Positions 44,608 to 52,191 of a DNA stretch of 64,000 nucleotides are shown here, in pieces. Where the stretch lies: the NCBI GenBank assembly GCA_963737835.1, contig CAVTUH010000001.1:682001-746000 (forward strand), in the 5' to 3' direction. The notes below the pieces were generated by a model. It saw only the letters and a list, made by a program, of their open reading frames with translations. It was not told the origin of the DNA and did no database searches. Position numbers and translations under genes: made by a program. How positions within the stretch are numbered: the stretch's first letter is position 1; every line of letters begins with the position of its first letter. This DNA comes from Palsa-1248 sp963737835 (GTDB lineage Bacteria > Gemmatimonadota > Gemmatimonadetes > Gemmatimonadales > Gemmatimonadaceae).

Positions 44608-46295
44608 GTGACGCCGACTGTTCGTACTGAGCCGCTCGACACAGGCTCGGTCGCGTGCCCACCGGCGCTCTTACCCATACGGCGCGGCGTCCGGCCTGTC
44701 ACATGCTCCGCTCGCTGGTCGGTTCCCACAGGCCAGAGCGACAGAAGTCGGTCCTCAATCTGACGCCGCAGCTCTCCGGCTATCGCGTGCAAGTGCGGCA
44801 GCGGTGACTCAACAGTCTCTGGAGTTTGCCAGATCACCAATGAGCCGATTCGCGTGCCATCCTCGCCGAGCAAAGGGAGTGTCACCTGCCAGCACCGAGG
44901 ATCAATGGAAATCGGGTCTACTGCAGACCAACTCCAGACCGTGACCTCACCATCGCCGGCCCGTCCCGCCGTGAGGTCGCTCGAGCGGCCGCGCCGCCCG
45001 TCGAGGAATGCCACCCTGAGTCCGACCTCCGCCCGAGGCCACCCATCGGCGGCAAACACCTCTGCAAGCGACGCAAACACAGTGGACAAATCCTCCATCT
45101 CCGACAGCCGGGCGCTCGCTTCGCGCATGCGGACGCCGCGCTCGATCGTGTGTCGCTGCCGCACTCCACGTCGCAGCAGGCGCGCCGCCTCCTCGAACTC
45201 GTAGATCCGCAGCCGCTGTACCAGAAAACCGACCCCAACGCCGATCGTCACGAGCACCAACGCGACGTGCCCACCTTCGTTGACCAGCAGCATCGCGCCC
45301 AGTGCGAGCAGCGCACAGACTCCGTACAGCGTCAGCACGACCGTGCGCGGCGAATAGCCACGACCGAGAAGCCGATGATGGATGTGCCCGCGGTCAGCCG
45401 CGAAAATCGGCTGCCGCCGGAGGAAACGCCGCGTCACGGCGATCAACGTGTCGAGCACGGGGAGCCCGAGCGACACTACCGGGATCGCGACCGCGACCAC
45501 CGTCGGTGATTTCTGCGCACTCAACGCGCCGATCCCGGCCAGCATGAACCCGAGGAACAGGCTCCCGGAGTCGCCCAGGAAGATCGTGGCGGGATGGAAA
45601 TTGTAGTAGAGGAAGCCCAGCGTCGCGCCAGCCAGCGTCAATGTCGCGAGCGACGCGCCATAGCGGGCGTTAGCGATCGCCACCACGAACATCGTCGTGA
45701 GCGCGAAGAGCGCGGCACCCGCCGCAAGGCCGTCAATCCCGTCGATCAGATTGAATGCATTCGTGATGCCGACGAACCACGCCACCGTGAACGCGAGCCC
45801 GACCCAGGTCCCGAGATTGACCACGCCGACGAACGGCAGCGACAGCGTCGTCATGCGTACACCCGCCGCAAACACTGCCACGGCAATGACCACCTGCGCC
45901 ACGAGCTTCCACCTCGCGTGCAGCTGGCGAATGTCGTCGTACAGCCCCACGAGGTGGATCGCGATTCCTCCGGCGAACACGACGAGCAGACCGCGCATGT
46001 TGGCCGTCATCTCCGGTCGGCCGAACACGACCAGCGTGAAGAGGGACGTGAAGGCCACGGCGAGCACAATGCCGACGCCACCAATGCGCGGCACGTCCCG
46101 CTCATGCGTTTTCCGTGAGTCACTGAGGTCGTAGAGCTCCAGCCGTCGCGCATGGGCGCGCACGAACCAGGTGAACACGAGTGCGGAGATCGCCGCCAAC
46201 GCGAACGCAATGGCATAGACGCCGATCGCGGGCGGCCGCCCGCCGCCACCAAGCGCGCCTGTGAAGAGGTGCATCACCGGCGAGCCAGATCTCAT
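44604..46295 (-). CDS. WecA/MraY-family undecaprenyl-phosphate sugar-1-phosphate transferase with long cytosolic tail
   Basis: This enzyme starts glycan assembly by moving a HexNAc-1-phosphate onto undecaprenyl phosphate. Of 563 residues, the first 345 are the usual eleven-helix core: DVPRIGGVGIVLA, GLYDDIRQLHARWK (catalytic DD), ITNAFNLIDGIDGLAAG, TIFLGDSGSLFLGFMLAG and DRGHIHHRLLGRGYSPR. After two more helices a further 200 residues form an extra soluble domain beginning about residue 395 (ARLSEMEDLSTVFASLAEVF), GAF-like in its strand pattern (WQVTLPLLGEDGTRIGSLVI). The tail is atypical for WecA. It overlaps hflX (ATGA). Confidence 0.88.
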   Translation of the reverse strand: MRSGSPVMHLFTGALGGGGRPPAIGVYAIAFALAAISALVFTWFVRAHARRLELYDLSDSRKTHERDVPRIGGVGIVLAVAFTSLFTLVVFGRPEMTANMRGLLVVFAGGIAIHLVGLYDDIRQLHARWKLVAQVVIAVAVFAAGVRMTTLSLPFVGVVNLGTWVGLAFTVAWFVGITNAFNLIDGIDGLAAGAALFALTTMFVVAIANARYGASLATLTLAGATLGFLYYNFHPATIFLGDSGSLFLGFMLAGIGALSAQKSPTVVAVAIPVVSLGLPVLDTLIAVTRRFLRRQPIFAADRGHIHHRLLGRGYSPRTVVLTLYGVCALLALGAMLLVNEGGHVALVLVTIGVGVGFLVQRLRIYEFEEAARLLRRGVRQRHTIERGVRMREASARLSEMEDLSTVFASLAEVFAADGWPRAEVGLRVAFLDGRRGRSSDLTAGRAGDGEVTVWSWSAVDPISIDPRCWQVTLPLLGEDGTRIGSLVIWQTPETVESPLPHLHAIAGELRRQIEDRLLSLWPVGTDQRAEHVTGRTPRRMGKSAGGHATEPVSSGSVRTVGVT

Positions 46296-47578
46296 CCCGC
46301 CGCCTGTGAACCGTTCGCGACGCGCGGCGAGGGCGTCACCTCCGCCCCTGCCTGCCGCAGTCGACCGAGCAGCGCCTCATCGGCGCGGGCCCGCACGACC
46401 ACCGAGGGGCCCTCACTCCCGACGGACACGACCTCCGCCTCGCGATACAACTCGGCCAGCCACCGACCCGAATCGCTGGGCAGCCGAATCCGCATAATGG
46501 GTCGCATCGCCTGTCGCTCGCTGGCGAGCAACCGCCGCAGGGGCTCGATCCCTTCATCCGTCATGGTCGAGACAAACACCGAGCCCGGCATCAGATTGCC
46601 GACGCGCTCGCGCAGCGCCGCCGCCTCGGGCCCAGGCACCAGGTCCATCTTGTTGAACACGTACCGCACCGGCGTCGCCGCCGCCCCAATGTCTGCCAGC
46701 ACATCTTCGACGACCGCGCGCTGCTCCTCCCATTGGGCGTAGCTCGCGTCGATGACATGCAACAGCAAATCGGCCTGCGTCACTTCCTCGAGCGTCGCCC
46801 TGAATGACGCCACGAGGTGGTGCGGCAGCTTTCGAATGAATCCAACGGTATCGGTCACCAACACCCGCGCTCCTCCGCCGCTTCGCACATCTACGTCGCG
46901 CGTGAGTGGGTCGAGCGTCGCGAACAGCCGATCCTCGACCACCACGTCCATCGCGCCCGATAGTCCGCGGAGAATGGACGATTTACCGGCATTGGTGTAT
47001 CCGACCAGCGTGGCCCGAAACGAGCTCATCCGTGACTGCCGCTGGACCGCGCGGGTACGGGCGACCTCCTCGAGACGGTCGCGTAACAGCTTGATCCGCT
47101 GACCGATCAGCCGGCGGTCGGTCTCGAGCTGCGTCTCACCGGGACCTCGCATGCCAATGCCACCTCGGACGCGCTCCAGGTGTGCCCACATCCGCCGCAG
47201 GCGCGGGAGCATGTACTCCAGCTGCGCCAGCTCCACCTGGAGCTTCGCTTCGCTGGTTCGCGCTCGCGTCGCGAAAATATCGAGAATGAGCTCGGTGCGA
47301 TCGATGACCCGTAGACCGGTCGCATCCTCAATGTTCTTCCCTTGCGCCGGCGTCAGCTCCTCGTCGAAGATGACGAGCGATGCCTGCGCGCTCTCGATCC
47401 GCGTCCGAAGCTCCTCTATCTTGCCGCGACCGAGATACGTCGCGGGGTCAGGACGCTCGAGACGCTGCGTGATCTCGTCGACCACGACGGCCCCCGCCGT
47501 GTCCACGAGCTGCGCCAGCTCCGCCAAGTGCTCTTCGACTTGATGCCGTTCGGCTGACCGTTTGAGCGGCGCGCCCAC
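46292..47578 (-). CDS. hflX: HflX, ribosome-associated GTPase (true start lies further upstream)
   Basis: HflX splits stalled or hibernating ribosomes. The 428 listed residues have the HflX N-domain (ATYLGRGKIEELR, DEELTPAQGKNIE, RVIDRTELILDIFATRA) and a G domain: G1 VGYTNAGKSS, G3 DTVGFIRKLPH, G4 NKMD. The GTG start used here cuts the family's conserved beginning. In the same frame upstream lies DISRELISLEPPVERAILVG, but no ATG, GTG or TTG between it and the rarA stop. A GTG at 47680 with a good GGAGG nine bases upstream would work if one base were missing near 47620. Confidence 0.9.
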   Translation of the reverse strand: MGAPLKRSAERHQVEEHLAELAQLVDTAGAVVVDEITQRLERPDPATYLGRGKIEELRTRIESAQASLVIFDEELTPAQGKNIEDATGLRVIDRTELILDIFATRARTSEAKLQVELAQLEYMLPRLRRMWAHLERVRGGIGMRGPGETQLETDRRLIGQRIKLLRDRLEEVARTRAVQRQSRMSSFRATLVGYTNAGKSSILRGLSGAMDVVVEDRLFATLDPLTRDVDVRSGGGARVLVTDTVGFIRKLPHHLVASFRATLEEVTQADLLLHVIDASYAQWEEQRAVVEDVLADIGAAATPVRYVFNKMDLVPGPEAAALRERVGNLMPGSVFVSTMTDEGIEPLRRLLASERQAMRPIMRIRLPSDSGRWLAELYREAEVVSVGSEGPSVVVRARADEALLGRLRQAGAEVTPSPRVANGSQAAG

Positions 47579-47683
47579 GAGGATGGCTCGCTCGACGGGC
47601 GGCTCGAGGGAAATCAGCTCGCGCGAAATATCGGCTCCTGCTGCACGGCGCGGCGCGTCACCGCGCGGGTCCAGTCCACTCGA

Positions 47684-49096
47684 CTACGCCTCCGCACTGC
47701 TGTCCTCCGCCTGAGCGCGCGGACCCGATGATGTCGACCCCGCGCTTCCCTCTTCTGATTCGTCCCGACGCTCGAATCGCTGCCGAAGCTCCGCCCACCA
47801 CGCCAGACGCTTCGCGATGTCCTTCTCGAATCCGAACGGACCCGGCTCGTACAACACGCTGCCCGCGACGCGCGTGGGCAGATAATCCTGGGGAATGTAT
47901 GCCTCAGGAACCGAATGCGCATACTGGTAGTCGCGCCCGTACCCGAGTTCCTTCATGAGCGGCGTCGGCGCATTGCGCAGGTGGAGCGGCACCGGCTCGG
48001 CCGGCGTCTCGCGCGCCAGCTCCAGCGCCGCGCCCCATGCGCGATACACTGCGTTCGACTTGGGCGCCGTCGCGAGGTACACCGCGGCCTCCGCGATGGC
48101 GAGCTCGCCCTCCGGCGACCCGAGAAAGTGGTACGCATCGCGCGCCGCGATTGCCACCCGCAACGCCGTCGGATCCGCCAGACCGACGTCCTCTGCCGCG
48201 AACCGCACCGTGCGTCTCGCGATATACATCGGGTCCTCGCCCGCCTCGATCATGCGTGCCAACCAGTAGAGCGCCCCCTGCGCGTCACTCCCGCGCAACG
48301 ATTTGTGATACGCCGAGATGAGATTGTAATGCTCCTCGCCCGACTTGTCATACTTGGGAAGTCGCGCCTGCAAGGCCGAGCGCACTGTCTCCGCGGTGAT
48401 CGTGCCGCCGCCCGCACGCCGTCGACCGACAGTTGCCGCGGCGGCCTCGAGCGCCGTCAACGCGCGTCGGGCGTCCCCGTCGGCCTGCGTCACGATCAGG
48501 TCGAGCGCGCCCGGCTCCAGGGTCAGTCCCAGCGCACCGAGCCCGCGCGTCGCATCCGTGAGCGCCTGCTGGACGACCGTCGCGATCTCCGCCGGCTGTA
48601 ATGCCTCGAGCACGAACACCCGGAGCCGCGACAGCAACGCACCGGTGATCTCGAATGACGGGTTCTCCGTCGTCGCGCCGACGAGTGTGATCGTCCCGCG
48701 CTCCACGAACGGCAAGAAGGCGTCCTGTTGCGCGCGATTGAAGCGGTGGATCTCGTCCACGAACAACACGGTCCCGCGACCGGTCGCCAAGCGCTCGTCC
48801 GCCTCCGCCACGATCACCCGCACGCGTGGCACACCTTCGGTCACCGCCGAAAACGGCACGAATGCGCGGTCCGTGTAGTGCGCGATCAGGCGGCCGAGCG
48901 TCGTCTTGCCACTGCCCGGCGGACCCCAGAAGAGCATCGAGGTCACCTGTCCGCTCTCGATCTCGGTCCTGAGTGGCGTGCCTGGACCCAGCAGCCGCTC
49001 CTGCCCGACGAACTCGTCGAGGGTGCGTGGACGCATCCGCGAGGCCAGGGGTTCAGCGCGAGAGCGCCCGCCTGATCCTCGGTCGCTGGGACTCAT
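47684..49096 (-). CDS. rarA: RarA/MgsA, replication-associated recombination ATPase
   Basis: RarA is an AAA+ clamp-loader-like ATPase acting at stalled replication forks. The ATG at 49096 overlaps the upstream stop (ATGA) and gives 470 residues. Motifs are LASRMRPRTLDEFVGQERLL, Walker A FWGPPGSGKTTLGRLIA, Walker B TVLFVDEIHRFNRAQQD, sensor 1 LVGATTENPSFEI and the arginine finger in LLSRLRVF. The C-terminal tetramerisation region has YHKSLRGSDAQGALYWLARM and AAEDVGLADP. A Ser/Glu-rich tail follows. It is the usual length plus about 25 residues. Confidence 0.94.
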   Translation of the reverse strand: MSPSDRGSGGRSRAEPLASRMRPRTLDEFVGQERLLGPGTPLRTEIESGQVTSMLFWGPPGSGKTTLGRLIAHYTDRAFVPFSAVTEGVPRVRVIVAEADERLATGRGTVLFVDEIHRFNRAQQDAFLPFVERGTITLVGATTENPSFEITGALLSRLRVFVLEALQPAEIATVVQQALTDATRGLGALGLTLEPGALDLIVTQADGDARRALTALEAAAATVGRRRAGGGTITAETVRSALQARLPKYDKSGEEHYNLISAYHKSLRGSDAQGALYWLARMIEAGEDPMYIARRTVRFAAEDVGLADPTALRVAIAARDAYHFLGSPEGELAIAEAAVYLATAPKSNAVYRAWGAALELARETPAEPVPLHLRNAPTPLMKELGYGRDYQYAHSVPEAYIPQDYLPTRVAGSVLYEPGPFGFEKDIAKRLAWWAELRQRFERRDESEEGSAGSTSSGPRAQAEDSSAEA

Positions 49097-49626
49097 GTGG
49101 GCGCCCGCAAGCCCAGGCGTGTGGTCATGCCGATCAGCCCATCCGAAAGCTCGGGCGCGGGCTCGAAATCGTGATGCAACAGCTTCCAGCTCCGCGTGGG
49201 GACGAGGGTCCGCTCCTCGAGGCCGAGTCCGAGGAGGAGGTACAGCCACCGGTCGCTCCGCGCGTAGATGAAGAGCTCGAGCTGCGGGTTGAGGGTGATC
49301 TGATCGTCCGCGGTATAAATCGAGATCTCCACGCCACCGGCCGCGGCGAGGGAGACTTTCAGGCGGCCGATCGCATCCTGGACGTCGGGAAGTGCGATCT
49401 GCTCGCCCGACCAGCTCCGGCGGCTCCGCCGGTCATCGATCGCGATGTCGACCGCGGGCGGCAGGTGTTCAAGCAGCAGATGGAAGAGGTCCACCGCCCG
49501 TTCCGCATTCGTCACGATGTGCGCCGCGTAGTGGTCGGCCTCCTTGACGAAGGTGAAGCCGTCCAGCCCCGACCGGAATCGACGCCACACCGATGTCTCG
49601 GGCTGACGCCCGCGGAAAAACACCAC
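49093..49626 (-). CDS. Hypothetical protein between cca and rarA
   Basis: I do not recognise the family. I use the GTG at 49626, ten bases after a strong GGGGAGG, which gives 177 residues. An alternative in-frame start at 49680 lies inside cca. The protein looks globular: GLDGFTFVKEADHYAAHIVT, AVDLFHLLLEHLPPAVDIAI, ISIYTADDQITLNPQLELFI and DRWLYLLLGLGLEERTLVPT are alternating helices and strands. It has no signal peptide. Its stop overlaps the rarA start (ATGA), so it is translated with rarA. Confidence 0.7.
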   Translation of the reverse strand: MVFFRGRQPETSVWRRFRSGLDGFTFVKEADHYAAHIVTNAERAVDLFHLLLEHLPPAVDIAIDDRRSRRSWSGEQIALPDVQDAIGRLKVSLAAAGGVEISIYTADDQITLNPQLELFIYARSDRWLYLLLGLGLEERTLVPTRSWKLLHHDFEPAPELSDGLIGMTTRLGLRAPT

Positions 49627-49643
49627 GATGCCTGCTCCTCCCC

Positions 49644-51029
49644 TTACGCCGACCGATCCGGCTGCGACTCCATCACCCATAGCCGCGCCAGTTCCAGCAA
49701 CCGATCGCGGGTGTTGAGACTCTGATCTTCGACGACTGCGCCCATCAACCGTCGCAACATGGACCCGACCAGGGGGCCGTGCGTAATGCCAGCGTCGATG
49801 AGATCGGTCCCGTCGACGGCCAGGTCCGACAGCTGAATGGCATCATGGAAGGCACTCTGGATCGCCCGCCGGTAGAGAGCCCGCACCTGCCCCGAGGTCG
49901 GGGCGGTACCCCCGGCATCGCGCCTCGCCGCCCAGCGCGCCGCGCCCAGCCGCAACAGCATCGGGACTCGCAGGCGCCCAATGCTGGCGACCCATCGTCG
50001 CACCATCGCCTCTGGCGGAGTTTGGCCCGACACCAGTGTCCACTCCATGTCGGCGCCTACCGTACGCCACGCTCCCACGAGACCCACAATCCAGTCAGTG
50101 TCGGCGTTCGAGAAACGCAGCCCCTTGAGTGCCCGTTCCGTGCCTTCGACCGGACAGGTGAGAAAGAGCGCGGCGAGCCGCGCCAGCCGGCGCGCATCAG
50201 CGCGCGCGGCGCTGCGCGCCGCCCTCCCCTCTCGTGGCTGGGCGAGACAGTCCAGGGTGGCGATGTCGACCCCGCCCAGTCCCCCAAGTGCCGGCACCAA
50301 CACGCTCAGGGCGGCGCTGTCGCGCCACAACAGGAGCGCCCGCGCAGGTCGCGCGACCTGCACCATGGTCTTGGTTAATTCCTCCTTGACGCGCTCGGCC
50401 GACAGGCGCGTCAAGAACGATGCACTCGCCACGATGGCGGCCCACGTATCGGCATCAATCGTGAACTCGAAGCGAGCGGCAAAGCGCAACGCGCGCAGCG
50501 CCCGCAGCCGGTCCTCTCGCATGCGATCGGCGGGTCGCCCCACCGCACGCACGACCCGCCGCGCCAGATCCACGCGGCCATGGAACGGGTCGTGGAGGAT
50601 GTGGCGCGTAGGCGAGTAGGCGATGGCGTTGATCGTGAAGTCCCGTCGCGCGAGGTCTTCGTCCAGCGAGGCGCCGAATTCGACTTCCGCATGTCGACCA
50701 TCGGTGCGCACGTCGCGGCGGAAGGTGGTCACTTCGTGCAGCACCCTCGATCGATCGAGGACGCCGACGGTGCCGTGGGGCACACCTACCGGGATCGTGC
50801 GCCGCGGGAAGAGCCGCATCACTTCGTCGGGCCGCGCTGCCGTCGCGAGATCCCAGTCGCTGTGCGGATGCCCGAGCAGGGCGTCGCGGACGGCGCCGCC
50901 CACACACCACGTTTCGTGCCCTGCCGCCTCCAGCCGTTTCGCGATGTCGACCACCGCGGCCGGGGGATGCAAGATCGCTCCCTCTTCGCCCGCCCCGTGC
51001 TCCGCCGCGCCTCCGTCCATCGTCGTCAC
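49644..51029 (-). CDS. cca: CCA tRNA nucleotidyltransferase
   Basis: Class II CCA-adding enzyme that completes or repairs tRNA 3' ends. The tRNAs here do not encode CCA, so it is required. In 461 residues the head domain has TWCVGGAVRDALLGHPHSDW with catalytic DWD, FPRRTIPVGVPHGTVGV, RRDFTINAIAYSP and DPFHGRVDLARRVVRAVG. The RMREDRLRALRALRFAARF neck follows. The C-terminal half is arginine-rich and poorly conserved. The GTG at 51029 and the ATG at 51020 are both possible starts. Confidence 0.92.
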   Translation of the reverse strand: MTTMDGGAAEHGAGEEGAILHPPAAVVDIAKRLEAAGHETWCVGGAVRDALLGHPHSDWDLATAARPDEVMRLFPRRTIPVGVPHGTVGVLDRSRVLHEVTTFRRDVRTDGRHAEVEFGASLDEDLARRDFTINAIAYSPTRHILHDPFHGRVDLARRVVRAVGRPADRMREDRLRALRALRFAARFEFTIDADTWAAIVASASFLTRLSAERVKEELTKTMVQVARPARALLLWRDSAALSVLVPALGGLGGVDIATLDCLAQPREGRAARSAARADARRLARLAALFLTCPVEGTERALKGLRFSNADTDWIVGLVGAWRTVGADMEWTLVSGQTPPEAMVRRWVASIGRLRVPMLLRLGAARWAARRDAGGTAPTSGQVRALYRRAIQSAFHDAIQLSDLAVDGTDLIDAGITHGPLVGSMLRRLMGAVVEDQSLNTRDRLLELARLWVMESQPDRSA

Positions 51030-51062
51030 GACTCGTCCGATATCGCGTTCATCGCGGCGCTC

Positions 51063-51821
51063 TCATCGTCGTCGTCCTCGCATCAACTCACGGAGTCGTT
51101 CCAGCAAGCCGCGTCGCACGCGGACCGGCGGGACAGGCAGCAGCGGCAGATCCTCCAGGAGGCGCCGCGGATTGACCTCCGTGAGGAGCGCCCCATGCTC
51201 CTCGGCGTCCTGCTCGACGAACCACTCGCGCACCATCGCCAGAGACCGGGTGTCGCCGTGGTTGTCGCTGGCCAGGCAGTCAGCCAGCCCCTCCTCGATC
51301 AGCGCGAGCGCCATTTCCCCCATGCGGCCGCCCGCGAGCAGGGCGACCGCGTCGATCTGCATGACCGTCCCTCCTTCGCGCCACGAGCGGATCTGGCTCA
51401 ACGTGCATCCCCAGTATCGTTCCGGATGCGCAAGCACCGGCACCCGCCCTTCATTGCGGACCCTCCGGAGCTCGTCGATCGCCCGGAGCGGCACGCCGGT
51501 CCGCGGAAATTCCACGAGCATGGCGTTCGAGCCGGCGAGGGTCAGCGTGCGAGCACTGAGATCTACCCCCGGCACGTCGAGCATGATCTCCCACCCCCGT
51601 TTGAGAACGGGACGTGGCGGGGCAGCCGCGATCAACGTGTCGAACACACTCGCGTAGGTCGAGTCCGAGATCTTCACGGCCTGGGACGCGCGCAAATGGG
51701 GCGTGCACACGACCACGTCGACCCCATCCGCCGCGAAACGCTGTAACACCCCCAGCGAAACCTCGACCGACGGTGAGCCGTCGTCGACGCCCGGCAGGAG
51801 GTGCGTGTGCAGGTCGATCAA
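51063..51821 (-). CDS. CpsB/CapC-type tyrosine-protein phosphatase (PHP family)
   Basis: These metal-dependent phosphatases reverse tyrosine phosphorylation that controls capsule and exopolysaccharide assembly. The 252-residue product starts MIDLHTHLLPGVDDGSPSVE (first metal-binding HxH), then VVVCTPHLR, LKRGWEIML, MLVEFPRTGVP, VPVLAHPERYWG and GLADCLASDNHGDTRSLAMV (last metal site). It lies outside the main polysaccharide block, four genes upstream of hflX on the same strand. No BY-kinase or Wzc gene is in the window. Its stop is 34 nt before the cca start. Confidence 0.85.
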   Translation of the reverse strand: MIDLHTHLLPGVDDGSPSVEVSLGVLQRFAADGVDVVVCTPHLRASQAVKISDSTYASVFDTLIAAAPPRPVLKRGWEIMLDVPGVDLSARTLTLAGSNAMLVEFPRTGVPLRAIDELRRVRNEGRVPVLAHPERYWGCTLSQIRSWREGGTVMQIDAVALLAGGRMGEMALALIEEGLADCLASDNHGDTRSLAMVREWFVEQDAEEHGALLTEVNPRRLLEDLPLLPVPPVRVRRGLLERLRELMRGRRR

Positions 51822-52180
51822 GCTGACGAGTGAGCCAGATCCGTCAGCGCCGCGAGAGACGCCATCGCCTGCGCAGCCCGCTCCTCGATGCGTGCCGGGT
51901 CGTCGCTTGCGCGTTCGAACGCGTAGGTCACCAGAGCATCGACCGCGAGCAGTGCGACTGCACTGGCTCGGGAATTACAGCCGGCCTTGAGCGTCTCGCG
52001 AAAGACGCGCTCCGCCGCGGCAAGCAGCGTGTCAGGTGACGCCGTCGCCAACGACTCACCTCGCCCAAGCGCGCCAATGGCGTCCTCGATGGACCGTGCC
52101 AGCACCGCGGGCGGTTCAGCGGCCACGGCGGTCGGCCGCGGGAGCGCGGGTGGCTGCGGGACGGAGCGACTGGTCGACAC
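51818..52180 (-). CDS. Small hypothetical protein between alaS and the phosphatase
   Basis: This 120-residue protein begins with GTG 11 nt after the alaS stop and overlaps the phosphatase start by 4 nt, so it is translationally coupled. After a Pro/Ala-rich start (about 1-30) it is almost entirely helical: SIEDAIGALGRGESLATAS, LLAAAERVFRETLKAGCNSR, AVALLAVDALVTYAFERASD, and ERAAQAMASLAALTDLAHSS. There is one cysteine and no membrane segment. I know no function. Coupling to a CpsB-like phosphatase hints at a partner or adaptor. Confidence 0.65.
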   Translation of the reverse strand: MSTSRSVPQPPALPRPTAVAAEPPAVLARSIEDAIGALGRGESLATASPDTLLAAAERVFRETLKAGCNSRASAVALLAVDALVTYAFERASDDPARIEERAAQAMASLAALTDLAHSSA

Positions 52181-52191
52181 GGGGTGGGCTG

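Noticed and set aside
17269..46295. A Wzx flippase or Wza/Wzc export pair
   Set aside because: Apart from the acyltransferase, the Wzy-like protein, WecA and Wzm, no polytopic membrane protein exists in the locus, and no BY kinase or outer-membrane exporter motif was found.
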